DNA of 64,000 nt from Desulfobacteraceae bacterium (GTDB lineage Bacteria > Desulfobacterota > Desulfobacteria > Desulfobacterales > Desulfobacteraceae): positions 22,432 to 86,431 of the forward strand of contig JAAELK010000378.1 of NCBI GenBank assembly GCA_024226935.1, in the 5' to 3' direction. The notes under the pieces are model-generated. The model saw only the letters and a program-made list of their open reading frames with translations, ran no database searches and was not told the origin of the DNA. Below are positions 1 to 7,992 of the stretch, in pieces. A program made the translations under genes and the position numbers. How positions within the stretch are numbered: the first letter of the stretch is position 1; each line of letters begins with the position of its first letter.

Positions 1-1503
1 TCCAAAGGTGATATTTTTAAACTCCAGGTGTCCCGCCAGTTTTACTTTTGCACTAAGGTTGCTGCGGTTTCCATCTTTTGTAGTATACAGTCTGTCTTGC
101 TCATAGGAGAGAACATCGTCGAGTCGGTTCATATCTCCAATTGCCTCTTGAAATCGTGACCCCAGATTTACCAATTGCCCGACGGGTGCCATGAAACTGT
201 TCATCAGGCTCTGGAAGGCCACCAGCATACCCATGGTCATATAACCATCCATGACCCGTATGGAGCCCAAACCAAGAATGGCGGCGGTATTAAGCATGGT
301 CAGCATAATGGGGACAGGACTTGAAAGATTGGTCCACCAAAAAAGTTCCTGTTGGGCATTAAGTGATTTTGCCTGGTAGCCTGACCATCGGGCAAAAAAA
401 TCGCTTTCCGAGCCCGTTGCCTTGATGGTTTCGATAAGGTTTAAACCATTCATGGCAGTAGCCATTAATTTACCCCTTTCCTGGAGTACCCGCTGGTTTA
501 GATCTGTTCTTTTCCTGAAAATATATTTAAGAAATGCAAAATTCAGACTCGCAATTAAAATACCGATGACGGTAAGCAGCACATCATAGTAAAACATCAA
601 TGAGGTATAAAAGGCAATGGTTAAAAGACTCAATACCGTTGTGGCAAGATCCCCGGACAGTAACACCGCCACACGATCATTGATGAGTACTCTGGAACCT
701 ATTTCTCCTGCATAGCGTTGGGTGAAAAAAACATAGGGCAGCCGTAAAATATGGTAAAAAAAACGGGCCGAAGTGGTTACGGCCAGGGTTACCTGTTGGC
801 GAAGCAGGCTTGTCTCTTTGAGCCAGGTTAAAAAGCCCTGGAGTATAAGAGTAAGGGCCATGCCCAAAAGCAATGGTTTTAACCAATAGGTTTTTTGACC
901 TACCAGAATATTGTCCACAAAGATTTTTAAAAATACTGGGATGACAAGTCCCGGAACAATCAGGGCTAAATTAGCTAAAACAGCAAAAGAAAGGCCTGTT
1001 TTTATGCCACTAAGCCTGCCTTTTAAAGCACAAAGCATACCTGGCGCACGCCCTCCTTTTTTAAATTTCCGGCCGGGAAAAATTGATAGCGCAACACCGG
1101 TAAAGGCATCATCCAGTTCTTCAAAATTGACAACTATAGGTCCTGTGGCCGGGTCATTGATAAAGACTCTATCTTTTTTTATCCCTTCTAAAACCACAAA
1201 ATGATTGAAATTCCAGAATAAAATCATGGGAAGGGTCAGGGTTTTAAGGCCTTCAAGCTCTTTGCGAAAACCTTTGGCATCCATGCCGTATTTTCTTGCG
1301 ACCTTGAGAATATTGGCAGCTTTGCTGCCGTCCCGGGATACACCACATTCTTCCCTGAGCTTTTCCAGGGGGACAAACTTGCCGTAATACCCAAGCACCA
1401 CACAAAGGGCGGCCGCACCGCATTCTAATGCCTCCATCTGGATTACAGTGGGGGTTTTTATCCGTTTGTGGCGCCACAGGATATTTGATTTATCTTTGTC
1501 CAT
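1..1503 (-). CDS. C39-peptidase ABC exporter (NHLM/bacteriocin type), 3' end cut by window edge
   Basis: Reading the minus strand from ATG at 1503 gives one unbroken frame of 501 codons that runs off the left edge, so the gene is partial. The first ~145 residues are a peptidase C39 domain, which cleaves double-glycine leaders during export: catalytic Cys28 in MEALECG, His101 in FNHFVVLEG and Asp117 in INDPATGP are all present. Residues from about 165 to 440 are hydrophobic and match the six-helix ABC transporter membrane domain. The ATP-binding domain, expected next, lies outside the window. GGGAGG sits about 14 bases before the ATG. The HlyD-like gene lies 43 bp upstream on the same strand, the usual order of an NHLM-type RiPP export operon. 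The peptidase residues look functional. No precursor peptide is visible, so the cargo is unknown. Confidence 0.88.
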   Translation of the reverse strand, partial: MDKDKSNILWRHKRIKTPTVIQMEALECGAAALCVVLGYYGKFVPLEKLREECGVSRDGSKAANILKVARKYGMDAKGFRKELEGLKTLTLPMILFWNFNHFVVLEGIKKDRVFINDPATGPIVVNFEELDDAFTGVALSIFPGRKFKKGGRAPGMLCALKGRLSGIKTGLSFAVLANLALIVPGLVIPVFLKIFVDNILVGQKTYWLKPLLLGMALTLILQGFLTWLKETSLLRQQVTLAVTTSARFFYHILRLPYVFFTQRYAGEIGSRVLINDRVAVLLSGDLATTVLSLLTIAFYTSLMFYYDVLLTVIGILIASLNFAFLKYIFRKRTDLNQRVLQERGKLMATAMNGLNLIETIKATGSESDFFARWSGYQAKSLNAQQELFWWTNLSSPVPIMLTMLNTAAILGLGSIRVMDGYMTMGMLVAFQSLMNSFMAPVGQLVNLGSRFQEAIGDMNRLDDVLSYEQDRLYTTKDGNRSNLSAKVKLAGHLEFKNITFG

Positions 1504-1546
1504 CTGTATTTTGTGTCCCTCCCATACCAAGTATATTTTATTTCAG

Positions 1547-2506
1547 TTAAGGTAGTACGAGGCGAATCGGTGCCTGCCTGCTGATAATGACGCTGACTGT
1601 ACACAGAGTGCCGCTTTCCATTGTGATATCAGCTCCTTTTCCCGAAGACCATTGATATCGGTTTGGCTCGGCAGGATCGGGCAAAAGCTCGGCGATGACT
1701 GCGATGGGAGGACCTTGTGCAGTAAAACTTGCGACCAGCATCTGGTTTTGGAGTACCCTGAACATTCCTTTTTGGGAGGCAGGAAATCTGGATATTTGGT
1801 GGATACTGCCCAGCATATACCCCTGTTCTTCCACTTTGATTGTGGACGGGACAATCTTGATCTTCATCCCATGACGCAACTTCTTTCCATCCCTGAGGTG
1901 AAAAAATGCAAACACGGACAGGGGGTTGTTTCTTCCCCGGTCCGATTCAATACTGGATAAAGATTCCCCGGGTTGAATGAGTTCTCCGATGTTTTTAAAT
2001 ATCTATAGAACCTTTCCTTTGTGGGGACTTATGATCCGGCTTTGCCGGTTGTAGGTTTCTTTTAAATTCTTGATCTCGAGTCTGATTTGGGAAATTTTGA
2101 ACTCCAAGGCAGAACTTTGTTTGCCGATCATTTTTTTTTTCGCTTCAAGGTGTTCTAACTCTCCTTTTGCTTCCTTGAGTTGATAATCCAGGTTGGGCAG
2201 GGAAAGTAATGCCATCACCTGTCCTTTAGCCACATTATCGTCCACCTGGATATATATATTTTTGATCTGGCCTGTCCCCAGGGAGATCACATCGTAAATG
2301 GAATTTTCCTTGAACAGAATGCCCTGGCCATTAACAACGGTCTGGATTTCTCCTTTAATCCCCCAGAAAACTACAATGGAGATAAGAAGAAAACAGGCGA
2401 GAAGGCCGATCCACAATAAAGGTTTAATCACCTGTATGACCTGGTCAAGGCGTTCCGGAGAAGAAAGCGTTTCCAGGGATTTTTGACGAAATATTCGGTT
2501 TGCCAA
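1547..2506 (-). pseudogene. HlyD-like secretion adaptor with in-frame amber stop
   Basis: This is the periplasmic adaptor (membrane fusion protein) expected to work with the neighbouring C39 exporter. It starts at TTG 2506. The first part has a membrane segment at about residues 29-50, a lipoyl-like half (VNGQGILF, VAKGQVMALL) and a coiled coil (about 107-155). The frame meets TAG at 2003-2005 after SPHKGKVL, then continues with no shift through a normal second lipoyl half (IGELIQPGESLSSIE) and a beta-barrel part to TAA at 1547. Read through, the protein is about 319 residues, normal for the family. At the stop position relatives commonly have Glu, one base away from TAG. It may be a recent nonsense mutation, a sequencing error, or UAG read-through (pyrrolysine is known in some related sulfate reducers). 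Confidence 0.75.
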
Positions 2507-2676
2507 TTTCAGGGAATCCTTTTTCTATCTATCGTCTACTCTCCTTTGTCGCAAAGATAACGAAGGTTTGTCAAGAAAAACCATAAAAATCAAAGTCATC
2601 ACCTGTTTCTTAATAGCCCCTAAAACAAATTTGATAGTTGGCCTGCATCCGTCTGGCTTTAGGATTTTTACTGCTA

Positions 2677-2705
2677 TTGACAAAAAGCGTCTTCCTATCT
2701 ATCTT
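2677..2705 (+). promoter_or_regulatory. Sigma-70-type promoter for the NTF2-like/QueG-like pair
   Basis: TTGACA at 2677-2682 and TATCTT at 2700-2705 are separated by 17 bases. The predicted start of transcription falls about 60 bases before the ATG at 2775. The box sits in a 268-bp divergent gap between the HlyD-like gene and the NTF2-like gene. Confidence 0.5.
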
Positions 2706-2774
2706 TAGGAAAAATGAGCTATCAAACAGCCTTGTGCGATTTTTCCTGAAAATTTAGTACAAAAGAGATAAGTT

Positions 2775-3188
2775 ATGGGTATTAGTAACAAAATCCAGCA
2801 AAAGGTTATCACCCTCATTGAAAATTGCGAAATCAGAAAACTTTGCGATGAATGCTTTGGTGAAAAATTTTTATGGGTTGTAAAAGGCAGTGGTATGCTA
2901 TCAAGGACATATACCGATAAGGAAGAATACTTTAATAAGGCCTTTGACCGGCTTAGCGCAGTTATGCAGCCAAATTGGCGACTACAAATTTTAAACACTT
3001 ATTTTACCGATGATACATTGATTATTGAAATACAAGGTGAGGGAAAGGCAAAAAACGCCAACCATTATAACAATGAATACTGTTGGTTCATCAAATTTGA
3101 AGATGATAAAATCATCAAAATCACTGCCTACCTTGATACATTATTATTGGATACTATATTAATAAACAATGAGATAGATAACGGCTGA
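2775..3188 (+). CDS. NTF2-like / SnoaL-like fold protein
   Basis: A 137-residue soluble protein. The pattern GSGMLSRTYTDKEEYF near residues 37-52, followed by EIQGEGKA and a C-terminal NNEYCWFIKFEDDKI plus YLDT, matches the NTF2-like (SnoaL/ketosteroid-isomerase-like) fold, where a curved sheet forms a small-molecule pocket. The family has many functions and the substrate cannot be read from sequence. No signal peptide or membrane segment is seen. It ends 2 bp before the first possible start of the next gene, so the two are probably co-transcribed from the 2677 promoter. The ribosome site is weak (AAGAGA). The fold assignment is fairly good; the function is unknown. Confidence 0.7.
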   Translation: MGISNKIQQKVITLIENCEIRKLCDECFGEKFLWVVKGSGMLSRTYTDKEEYFNKAFDRLSAVMQPNWRLQILNTYFTDDTLIIEIQGEGKAKNANHYNNEYCWFIKFEDDKIIKITAYLDTLLLDTILINNEIDNG

Positions 3189-3217
3189 ATATGGATAGGC
3201 AGCTCCAGGAGCAGCAT

Positions 3218-3925
3218 ATGCAAAAAATTAAATACATAGCGTCCCTGGTACTTTCAGACCGGCAAAAGTATATTTATGGTTTTGCAAATCTTGTAAATCT
3301 CTTACCTCCTGAACTGGAAAAGTTCAACAGTGCCTTGTCCATCGGCCAACGTCTGCCGGATCAGGTCATCGATCAATTAATCGACGGTCCAACTCCTGCC
3401 TATTATGATGCCTATCAACAATTGAATGAGCAATTAACAGATCTGCTGCAGATAATTTGTTTGCAACTCACGGAGGCAGGCATTCCCCATCACTCCATAG
3501 GTCCGACATTAACGGACAGGCAACTGGATGCCGATGCCCATTATAAGCATACCCTGCGCTGTCAGGTTTCCCATAAAATGGCTGCTACCAGAGCAGGGCT
3601 CGGGTGGATTGGTAAAACCGCCTTGTTTATTTCCAAGTGTTTTGGTCCCCGTCTGCGTTTATCCACCATTTTGCTTACCAATCATGTGGATAGTACCCGG
3701 GCAATTCAAAAAAGTTGTTGCGGCAAGTGCAATCTTTGTGTGGATAGTTGCCCCGCCAAGGCTGCCAATGGTATGTTATGGCATGATCAAATTGATAGAG
3801 ATCGGTTTTACGATGCTTTCAAATGCCGGGCCATGTGCAGAAAGTTATCCCGGGAAAAACTGGGCAAGAAGATCAGTTTATGCGGTATCTGTATTAATGT
3901 CTGCCCTTGGGGCCACAGGCCTTAA
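3218..3925 (+). CDS. QueG-like double 4Fe-4S protein without HEAT domain
   Basis: A 235-residue protein related to the catalytic core of epoxyqueuosine reductase. It carries two 4Fe-4S motifs near the C-terminus (CCGKCNLCVDSCP and CGICINVCPWG) and the motif GWIGKTALFI that precedes them in the family. It is shorter than QueG (about 350 residues or more) and ends right after the second cluster, so the HEAT-repeat tail that binds tRNA is absent. An upstream ATG at 3191 is in frame, but AGGAG at 3207-3211 lies six bases before ATG 3218, so 3218 is the better start. Short proteins of this sort are common in anaerobes and usually have no assigned role, so epoxyqueuosine reduction should not be assumed. 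It probably shares a transcript with the NTF2-like gene. Confidence 0.75.
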   Translation: MQKIKYIASLVLSDRQKYIYGFANLVNLLPPELEKFNSALSIGQRLPDQVIDQLIDGPTPAYYDAYQQLNEQLTDLLQIICLQLTEAGIPHHSIGPTLTDRQLDADAHYKHTLRCQVSHKMAATRAGLGWIGKTALFISKCFGPRLRLSTILLTNHVDSTRAIQKSCCGKCNLCVDSCPAKAANGMLWHDQIDRDRFYDAFKCRAMCRKLSREKLGKKISLCGICINVCPWGHRP

Positions 3926-3946
3926 TGTTAGCTCCCTGATTATCAG

Positions 3947-4088
3947 CCATGAACATCGCCATCGGAAGCTATTTAGTGCTTGAACGAAAACTCACCCATC
4001 TGCTGGGCAAGCTTTTATCCAAGCACGGGTTTTCGGTCAGCCACTAATTATAACCATGAACATCGCCATTGGAAGCTACTGAATGCTT
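3947..4088. repeat. Two direct copies of a 35-bp unit flanking a palindromic element
   Basis: A 35-bp unit at 3947-3981 (begins CCATGAACATCGCCATCGGA) recurs at 4054-4088 with 4 differences. The copies are 107 bp apart from start to start and flank the palindromic element listed separately. There are only two copies and no regular spacer array, so this is not CRISPR. The region lies between the QueG-like gene and the GlmU-like gene and appears non-coding. Confidence 0.8.
3976..4041. repeat. Palindromic dispersed repeat, full-length copy
   Basis: Imperfect inverted arms GAACGAAAACTC (3982-3993) and GGGTTTTCGGTC (4027-4038) pair at 10 of 12 positions. A small inner hairpin, CCCA 3995-3998 with TGGG 4004-4007, lies between them. 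A related shorter copy occurs at 6861-6907. Size, symmetry and intergenic position resemble a REP/MITE-type element; no mobilising gene is seen. Confidence 0.65.
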
Positions 4089-4162
4089 ATTATAATCTTC
4101 TGGTGTAAATGCCAGGTTCTTCATTCTATTAATGATTCTAATTTAAAAACACTTGACAATAG

Positions 4163-5416
4163 ATGCCCAAGATATTTAAAACTGGGGCCATGGAAAATAA
4201 AAAAGTGGAATTGCTGCGTCAAAAAGGGGTGAACATTCCCAATCCGGAGTCGGTTTATATTGGTGAGAATGTAAATTTGGATCGGATATCGGGCCAGGGG
4301 GTTACTCTTTATGCAGGTTGTAAAATAATTGGAGAGCGGTCTTTGATTTTGCCAAATGTCAGGCTCGGATACGAGGCACCTGTTACCTTGGAAAATACCA
4401 TGGTGGGAGAAAATACCCGACTTAATGGAGGTTTTTTCCAGGATGCAGTTTTTCTGGGAAACAATGTCTTTGGGTCCGGTGGCCATGTCAGAAAGGGGAC
4501 CATTTTAGAAGAAGAAGCCAACGCTGCCCATACTGTGGGATTAAAGCAGACCATTCTTTTTCCCTTTGTGACCCTGGGAAGTCTGATTAATTTTTGTGAT
4601 TGCTTCATGGCTGGCGGTACCAGTCGGAAAGATCATTCCGAAGTGGGGTCTTCGTTTATCCATTTTAATTATACCCCTAATCAGGATAAGGCGACGGCTT
4701 CTATGATGGGCAATGTTCATAAGGGAGTCATGCTCAACCAAAGACCCATCTTTTTGGGAGGACAGGGAGGACTTGTGGGGCCTGTTCGCATGGGGTATGG
4801 GTGTGTCACGGCTGCGGGATCAATTATTAGAAAAAATGAACTTAATAATGATCGAATGATTCTGGGGGGTAGTTTTAAGGAAGTTTCCCTTCCACGGCGG
4901 ATTGGGGTATATTCCCAGGTGGACAGGATTGTTAACAACAATATTGCGTATCTGGCAGGATTAATATCTTTAAATGCCTGGTATCATCATATCAGATCCC
5001 TTTTTGTCCATGAATTTTTTTCAGAAGAACTCTTTTTGGGAATGCAAAAAAATTTGACCGACTGTATTGATGAACGAATAAAGCAATTGAAACTATTCCA
5101 TGAAAAAGTGGTGATTTCAAAGCAAATTTTATTGACTGGTTCCAAGGGCAAACAAACCAATGCCATTTGTTTGCATGAGGTTGCCGATGAGATGCTTAAA
5201 AAAGCTGTGGATGTTTTTAATAAAGAAAGGTGTTCAGATCAGATGTCAGGAGAAGGAGAACGGCTTGTCAAGGCAATTGAACTTGCAATTGCAAAAAAAG
5301 GCAAGCACTATATCCCTATTATTCAGAATCTTGATTCCCAGACGGTAAAAACAGGTAGCAGGTGGCTTTATGGCATAGAAGAAAAAATCACTACCCCCTT
5401 GTTGGTCAGTGTATAA
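4163..5416 (+). CDS. Left-handed beta-helix GlmU-like protein (acetyltransferase-type half only)
   Basis: A 417-residue protein whose first ~260 residues show left-handed parallel beta-helix hexapeptide repeats (for example VYIGENVNLDRI, TRLNGGFFQDAVFLGNNVF), as in the C-terminal half of GlmU. A GTSRKDHSEVGSSFIHFNY stretch resembles the acetyl-CoA binding side of that fold. The nucleotidyltransferase domain of GlmU is absent; the last ~150 residues are helical and not recognised. The neighbouring glmM suggests a role in amino-sugar nucleotide synthesis, but the enzyme step is not proven. ATG 4163 has no clear ribosome site; ATG 4190 is in frame and a TTGACA lies at 4152, so the true start could be 4190. 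Confidence 0.65.
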   Translation: MPKIFKTGAMENKKVELLRQKGVNIPNPESVYIGENVNLDRISGQGVTLYAGCKIIGERSLILPNVRLGYEAPVTLENTMVGENTRLNGGFFQDAVFLGNNVFGSGGHVRKGTILEEEANAAHTVGLKQTILFPFVTLGSLINFCDCFMAGGTSRKDHSEVGSSFIHFNYTPNQDKATASMMGNVHKGVMLNQRPIFLGGQGGLVGPVRMGYGCVTAAGSIIRKNELNNDRMILGGSFKEVSLPRRIGVYSQVDRIVNNNIAYLAGLISLNAWYHHIRSLFVHEFFSEELFLGMQKNLTDCIDERIKQLKLFHEKVVISKQILLTGSKGKQTNAICLHEVADEMLKKAVDVFNKERCSDQMSGEGERLVKAIELAIAKKGKHYIPIIQNLDSQTVKTGSRWLYGIEEKITTPLLVSV

Positions 5417-5450
5417 ATGTTTGAGTTGTGTATACAATAAAAAAAATCCG

Positions 5451-5474
5451 GAGCCAAAAATATTATTTTGGCTC
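5451..5474. other. Perfect 9-bp hairpin between GlmU-like gene and glmM
   Basis: GAGCCAAAA (5451-5459) pairs perfectly with TTTTGGCTC (5466-5474) around a 6-base loop. It is not followed by a T-run on the plus strand, so it is more likely an RNA-processing or attenuation hairpin between co-transcribed genes than a simple terminator. A run of A before it would form a T-run on the minus strand. Confidence 0.45.
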
Positions 5475-5519
5475 TATATATGAATTTTAAGTATTATAAG
5501 AAACAGGAATTGATTTTAG

Positions 5520-6857
5520 ATGGGAAAACTTTTTGGTACAGATGGTATCCGGGGCAGGGCAAACCTTTACCCTATTACCTGTGAAATAGCATTAAAAACA
5601 GGACAGGCTGTGGGCCTGTTTGCACAAAAGATCGGGTATGGGGCTGTGGTCATTGGAAAAGACACCAGGGTATCAGGGGATATGCTGGAATCGGCTCTTG
5701 CCGCAGGCATTGCCTCGGTTGGCATGGACGTATTATTGGCAGGGGTGATACCTACCCCGGGGGTGGCTTATTTAGCTACCTGTTTTGATGGGGTAGGAGC
5801 CGGTATTGCCATCTCGGCTTCCCATAATCCCTATTATGATAACGGGATAAAAATTTTCAGGCATGGAGGGATAAAACTCAGCGATGTCCAGGAAGAAGAG
5901 ATTGAATCTCTTATTCTGGAAAATAAAAATGTTCCACGGGGCAGGGCAGGGAAAATATCAATAATTTCAGATGGTTTGGAAAGATATTCAAAATTTTTGC
6001 TTGGAAAGTTTCCATTCAGGAAACTTGATACCCGTATTAAAATTATTATTGATGCCTCCAACGGGGCTGCGTTTCGTATTTGCCATATGGTATTCAATGA
6101 CAAATTATTTGATGTAAAATTCATCCATGATAAGCCCGACGGTGTCAATATCAATGATAATTGCGGGTCCCAGCATACCCAGGATCTTGAAGACCTGGTG
6201 TTAAGGGAAAAAGCAGATATCGGTCTTGCCTTTGACGGTGATGCCGATCGTCTTATTGCCATTGATGAGAAAGCAAATACCATAACAGGAGATAGGATAC
6301 TTGCCATCTGTGCCAAGTTCGCCAAAGAACAAAATCGTTTGAAAAAGAACATACTTGTAACTACAACTATGAGTAACATCGGATTAAGTAAGGCTCTGGA
6401 ATCCCTTGATATTATCCATTTGAAATCGGATGTGGGGGATCGAAAGGTGTTGGAAGAGATGAACCGTTCCGGTGCCGTAATGGGCGGAGAAGATTCGGGC
6501 CACATGCTTTTTTTGGAGGATCACACCACAGGAGACGGAATATTATCCGCCTTAAAACTTATAGAGGTCATGGTAGATACGAGCAGGAGTCTGTCGGATC
6601 TGGCTTCCATCATGGTTGTTTATCCCCAGGTGTTGATGAATGTAGAGGTGGACGCATCCCGGCCGGATTTTAGTAAAATCGCACCCATTGCCCAAACCAT
6701 TCAGGCCATTGAAGATCAACTGCGAGGTAGTGGGCGAGTGCTGATTCGATATTCAGGAACTCAACCATTACTCAGGGTTATGGTGGAAGGTCCTGATAAG
6801 AATCAAACTCGAGGTTTTTGTGAAGAGATCTGCAAGGTAATAAAAGAAAATATCTAA
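5520..6857 (+). CDS. glmM: Phosphoglucosamine mutase
   Basis: Converts glucosamine-6-phosphate to glucosamine-1-phosphate in the cytoplasm, on the way to UDP-GlcNAc for peptidoglycan and LPS. The 445-residue length is normal. It begins GKLFGTDGIRG, has the phosphoserine loop ISASHNPYYDNG (Ser101), the metal loop DGDADR (239-244), GEDSGH in domain 3 and RYSGTQPLLRVMVEG for phosphate binding near the C-terminus. The GEDSGH and SGT patterns favour GlmM over general phosphomannomutase. It lies 103 bp after the GlmU-like gene and is followed by a strong bidirectional terminator. Confidence 0.95.
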   Translation: MGKLFGTDGIRGRANLYPITCEIALKTGQAVGLFAQKIGYGAVVIGKDTRVSGDMLESALAAGIASVGMDVLLAGVIPTPGVAYLATCFDGVGAGIAISASHNPYYDNGIKIFRHGGIKLSDVQEEEIESLILENKNVPRGRAGKISIISDGLERYSKFLLGKFPFRKLDTRIKIIIDASNGAAFRICHMVFNDKLFDVKFIHDKPDGVNINDNCGSQHTQDLEDLVLREKADIGLAFDGDADRLIAIDEKANTITGDRILAICAKFAKEQNRLKKNILVTTTMSNIGLSKALESLDIIHLKSDVGDRKVLEEMNRSGAVMGGEDSGHMLFLEDHTTGDGILSALKLIEVMVDTSRSLSDLASIMVVYPQVLMNVEVDASRPDFSKIAPIAQTIQAIEDQLRGSGRVLIRYSGTQPLLRVMVEGPDKNQTRGFCEEICKVIKENI

Positions 6858-6860
6858 GTA

Positions 6861-6907
6861 GTGCTTGTATGGGCAAGTTTTCATCCAGGCACAGGTTTTA
6901 GGTTAGC
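6861..6907. repeat. Truncated second copy of the palindromic dispersed repeat
   Basis: Positions 6870-6907 match 4004-4041 at 32 of 38 bases, and both copies carry GTGCTT upstream. This copy lacks about 20 bases, including the left inverted arm. It sits just after glmM and before the terminator. Confidence 0.65.
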
Positions 6908-6911
6908 ATAT

Positions 6912-6952
6912 AAAAAAAGGTGTTGCCCTGATCGGGACAACACCTTTTTTTT
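6912..6952. terminator. Bidirectional intrinsic terminator between glmM and the BI-1 gene
   Basis: AAGGTGTTG and CAACACCTT form the stem, with an inner CCC/GGG pairing. It has a T-run on the right for the plus strand and an A-run on the left that becomes a T-run on the minus strand. It lies between two convergent genes. Confidence 0.9.
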
Positions 6953-6977
6953 ATTTTAAATATTTATTTTTGAAACT

Positions 6978-7685
6978 TTAATTCCGGTTACCACCCAGGA
7001 TGCGCAGCAGCATTAAAAACAGGTTGATGAAATCAAGATACAATGCCAGAGCTCCCATGATAGCGCCTTTGCGCACCATAGCTCCAGAGGCTGTATCCGG
7101 CAGGGAGGCCGCCATTGTTTTCAATTTCTGGGTATCATAGGCAGTCAGGCCCACAAACACCAGAACGCCGACATAGGAGATAAGTATGGACATTCCAGAG
7201 CTTTTTACAAACATATTGATCACCGAGGCGATGATGATTCCAATAAGCCCCATGGTTAAAAATCCGCCCATGGATGTCAGGTCACGTTTGGTAACCATGC
7301 CGTAGATACTGCATGCAAGAAAGGTAACCGAACAGACCACAAAGGTGGAAACAATGGATGAGGCTGTGTAAGCAAGAAATATAAAGGCCATGGTAACCCC
7401 GTTTAATGCGGCGTAGGCCACAAAGAGTGCGGTTGCCGTGGAGGCTTGAATTTTTTGTATCCTTGCGCTCAAATAAAATACAAACCCCAATTCCACGATG
7501 ATGAGTCCGAAAAACACCATGGAGTTACCGAAAACCAATTGCCTTATCGCTTCATTGTTGGATACGTAATATGCAACGATGGCGGTCAATCCAAGGCCGA
7601 CGGCCATCCAATTATAAACACTTCTGATAAAAGAATTAACTTTTGTCAGTGCATTGGGTTGTGAGTTTGAAAAGGTTTGGTTCAT
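6978..7685 (-). CDS. Bax inhibitor-1 / YccA family membrane protein
   Basis: A 235-residue integral membrane protein with about seven hydrophobic segments from residue 25 onward, matching the BI-1/TMBIM family. In bacteria these are pH-sensitive calcium-leak-type channels (YetJ) or FtsH modulators (YccA). The C-terminal pattern AYDTQKLK followed by ALALYLDFINLFLMLLR is the family signature, including the YDTQ acidic site. GGAGG lies six bases before ATG 7685, so that start is chosen over an upstream TTG. It is a single gene, convergent with glmM. Confidence 0.92.
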   Translation of the reverse strand: MNQTFSNSQPNALTKVNSFIRSVYNWMAVGLGLTAIVAYYVSNNEAIRQLVFGNSMVFFGLIIVELGFVFYLSARIQKIQASTATALFVAYAALNGVTMAFIFLAYTASSIVSTFVVCSVTFLACSIYGMVTKRDLTSMGGFLTMGLIGIIIASVINMFVKSSGMSILISYVGVLVFVGLTAYDTQKLKTMAASLPDTASGAMVRKGAIMGALALYLDFINLFLMLLRILGGNRN

Positions 7686-7898
7686 AAATTCCTCCAAAAA
7701 AGTTAAATTCAATTAAATAATTAATATAAGACGGAGAGGGGATATTTCAAGTTACAATTTGGTTAAGGGTTTATTTTTCGAAAGAAGCCCTGTAGTGTAA
7801 AATAGTGCAAAAGATAAAAGTTAACATAATATATATTATCAGACCTAGTATGGACAGGGTTTTCTTTTAGCTTTTTAAAAAAGAATTTAAGATTAGTA

Positions 7899-7927
7899 TT
7901 GTTAAAACCATGTCATTGTTTTATAAA
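7899..7927 (+). promoter_or_regulatory. Sigma-70-type promoter of the xseA operon
   Basis: TTGTTA at 7899-7904 and TATAAA at 7922-7927 are 17 bases apart, upstream of the first gene of the xseA-xseB-ispA-dxs-tlyA run. Confidence 0.5.
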
Positions 7928-7992
7928 ATGAGATTTTGCATTGTATGGGTATCAGATAAGTGGAGACAATAATAGAAAAAGATAATGGACAT

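Noticed and set aside
1236..1477. Overlapping short minus-strand frames near the C39 gene suggesting a broken transporter
   Set aside because: Reading the strand from ATG 1503 gives one continuous 501-codon frame to the window edge; the short frames are shadows.
3528..3983. 151-codon frame overlapping the QueG-like gene
   Set aside because: Out-of-frame shadow; the Fe-S motifs are in the other frame.
3947..4088. CRISPR-like direct repeats
   Set aside because: Only two 35-bp copies separated by a palindromic element, no regular spacers and no cas genes.
5834..6505. Long 223-codon antisense frame in glmM
   Set aside because: Composition and position are typical of a shadow of the highly conserved glmM reading frame.
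7683..7712. Longer BI-1 start at TTG 7712
   Set aside because: GGAGG is placed correctly for ATG 7685 and would lie inside the coding region of the longer form.
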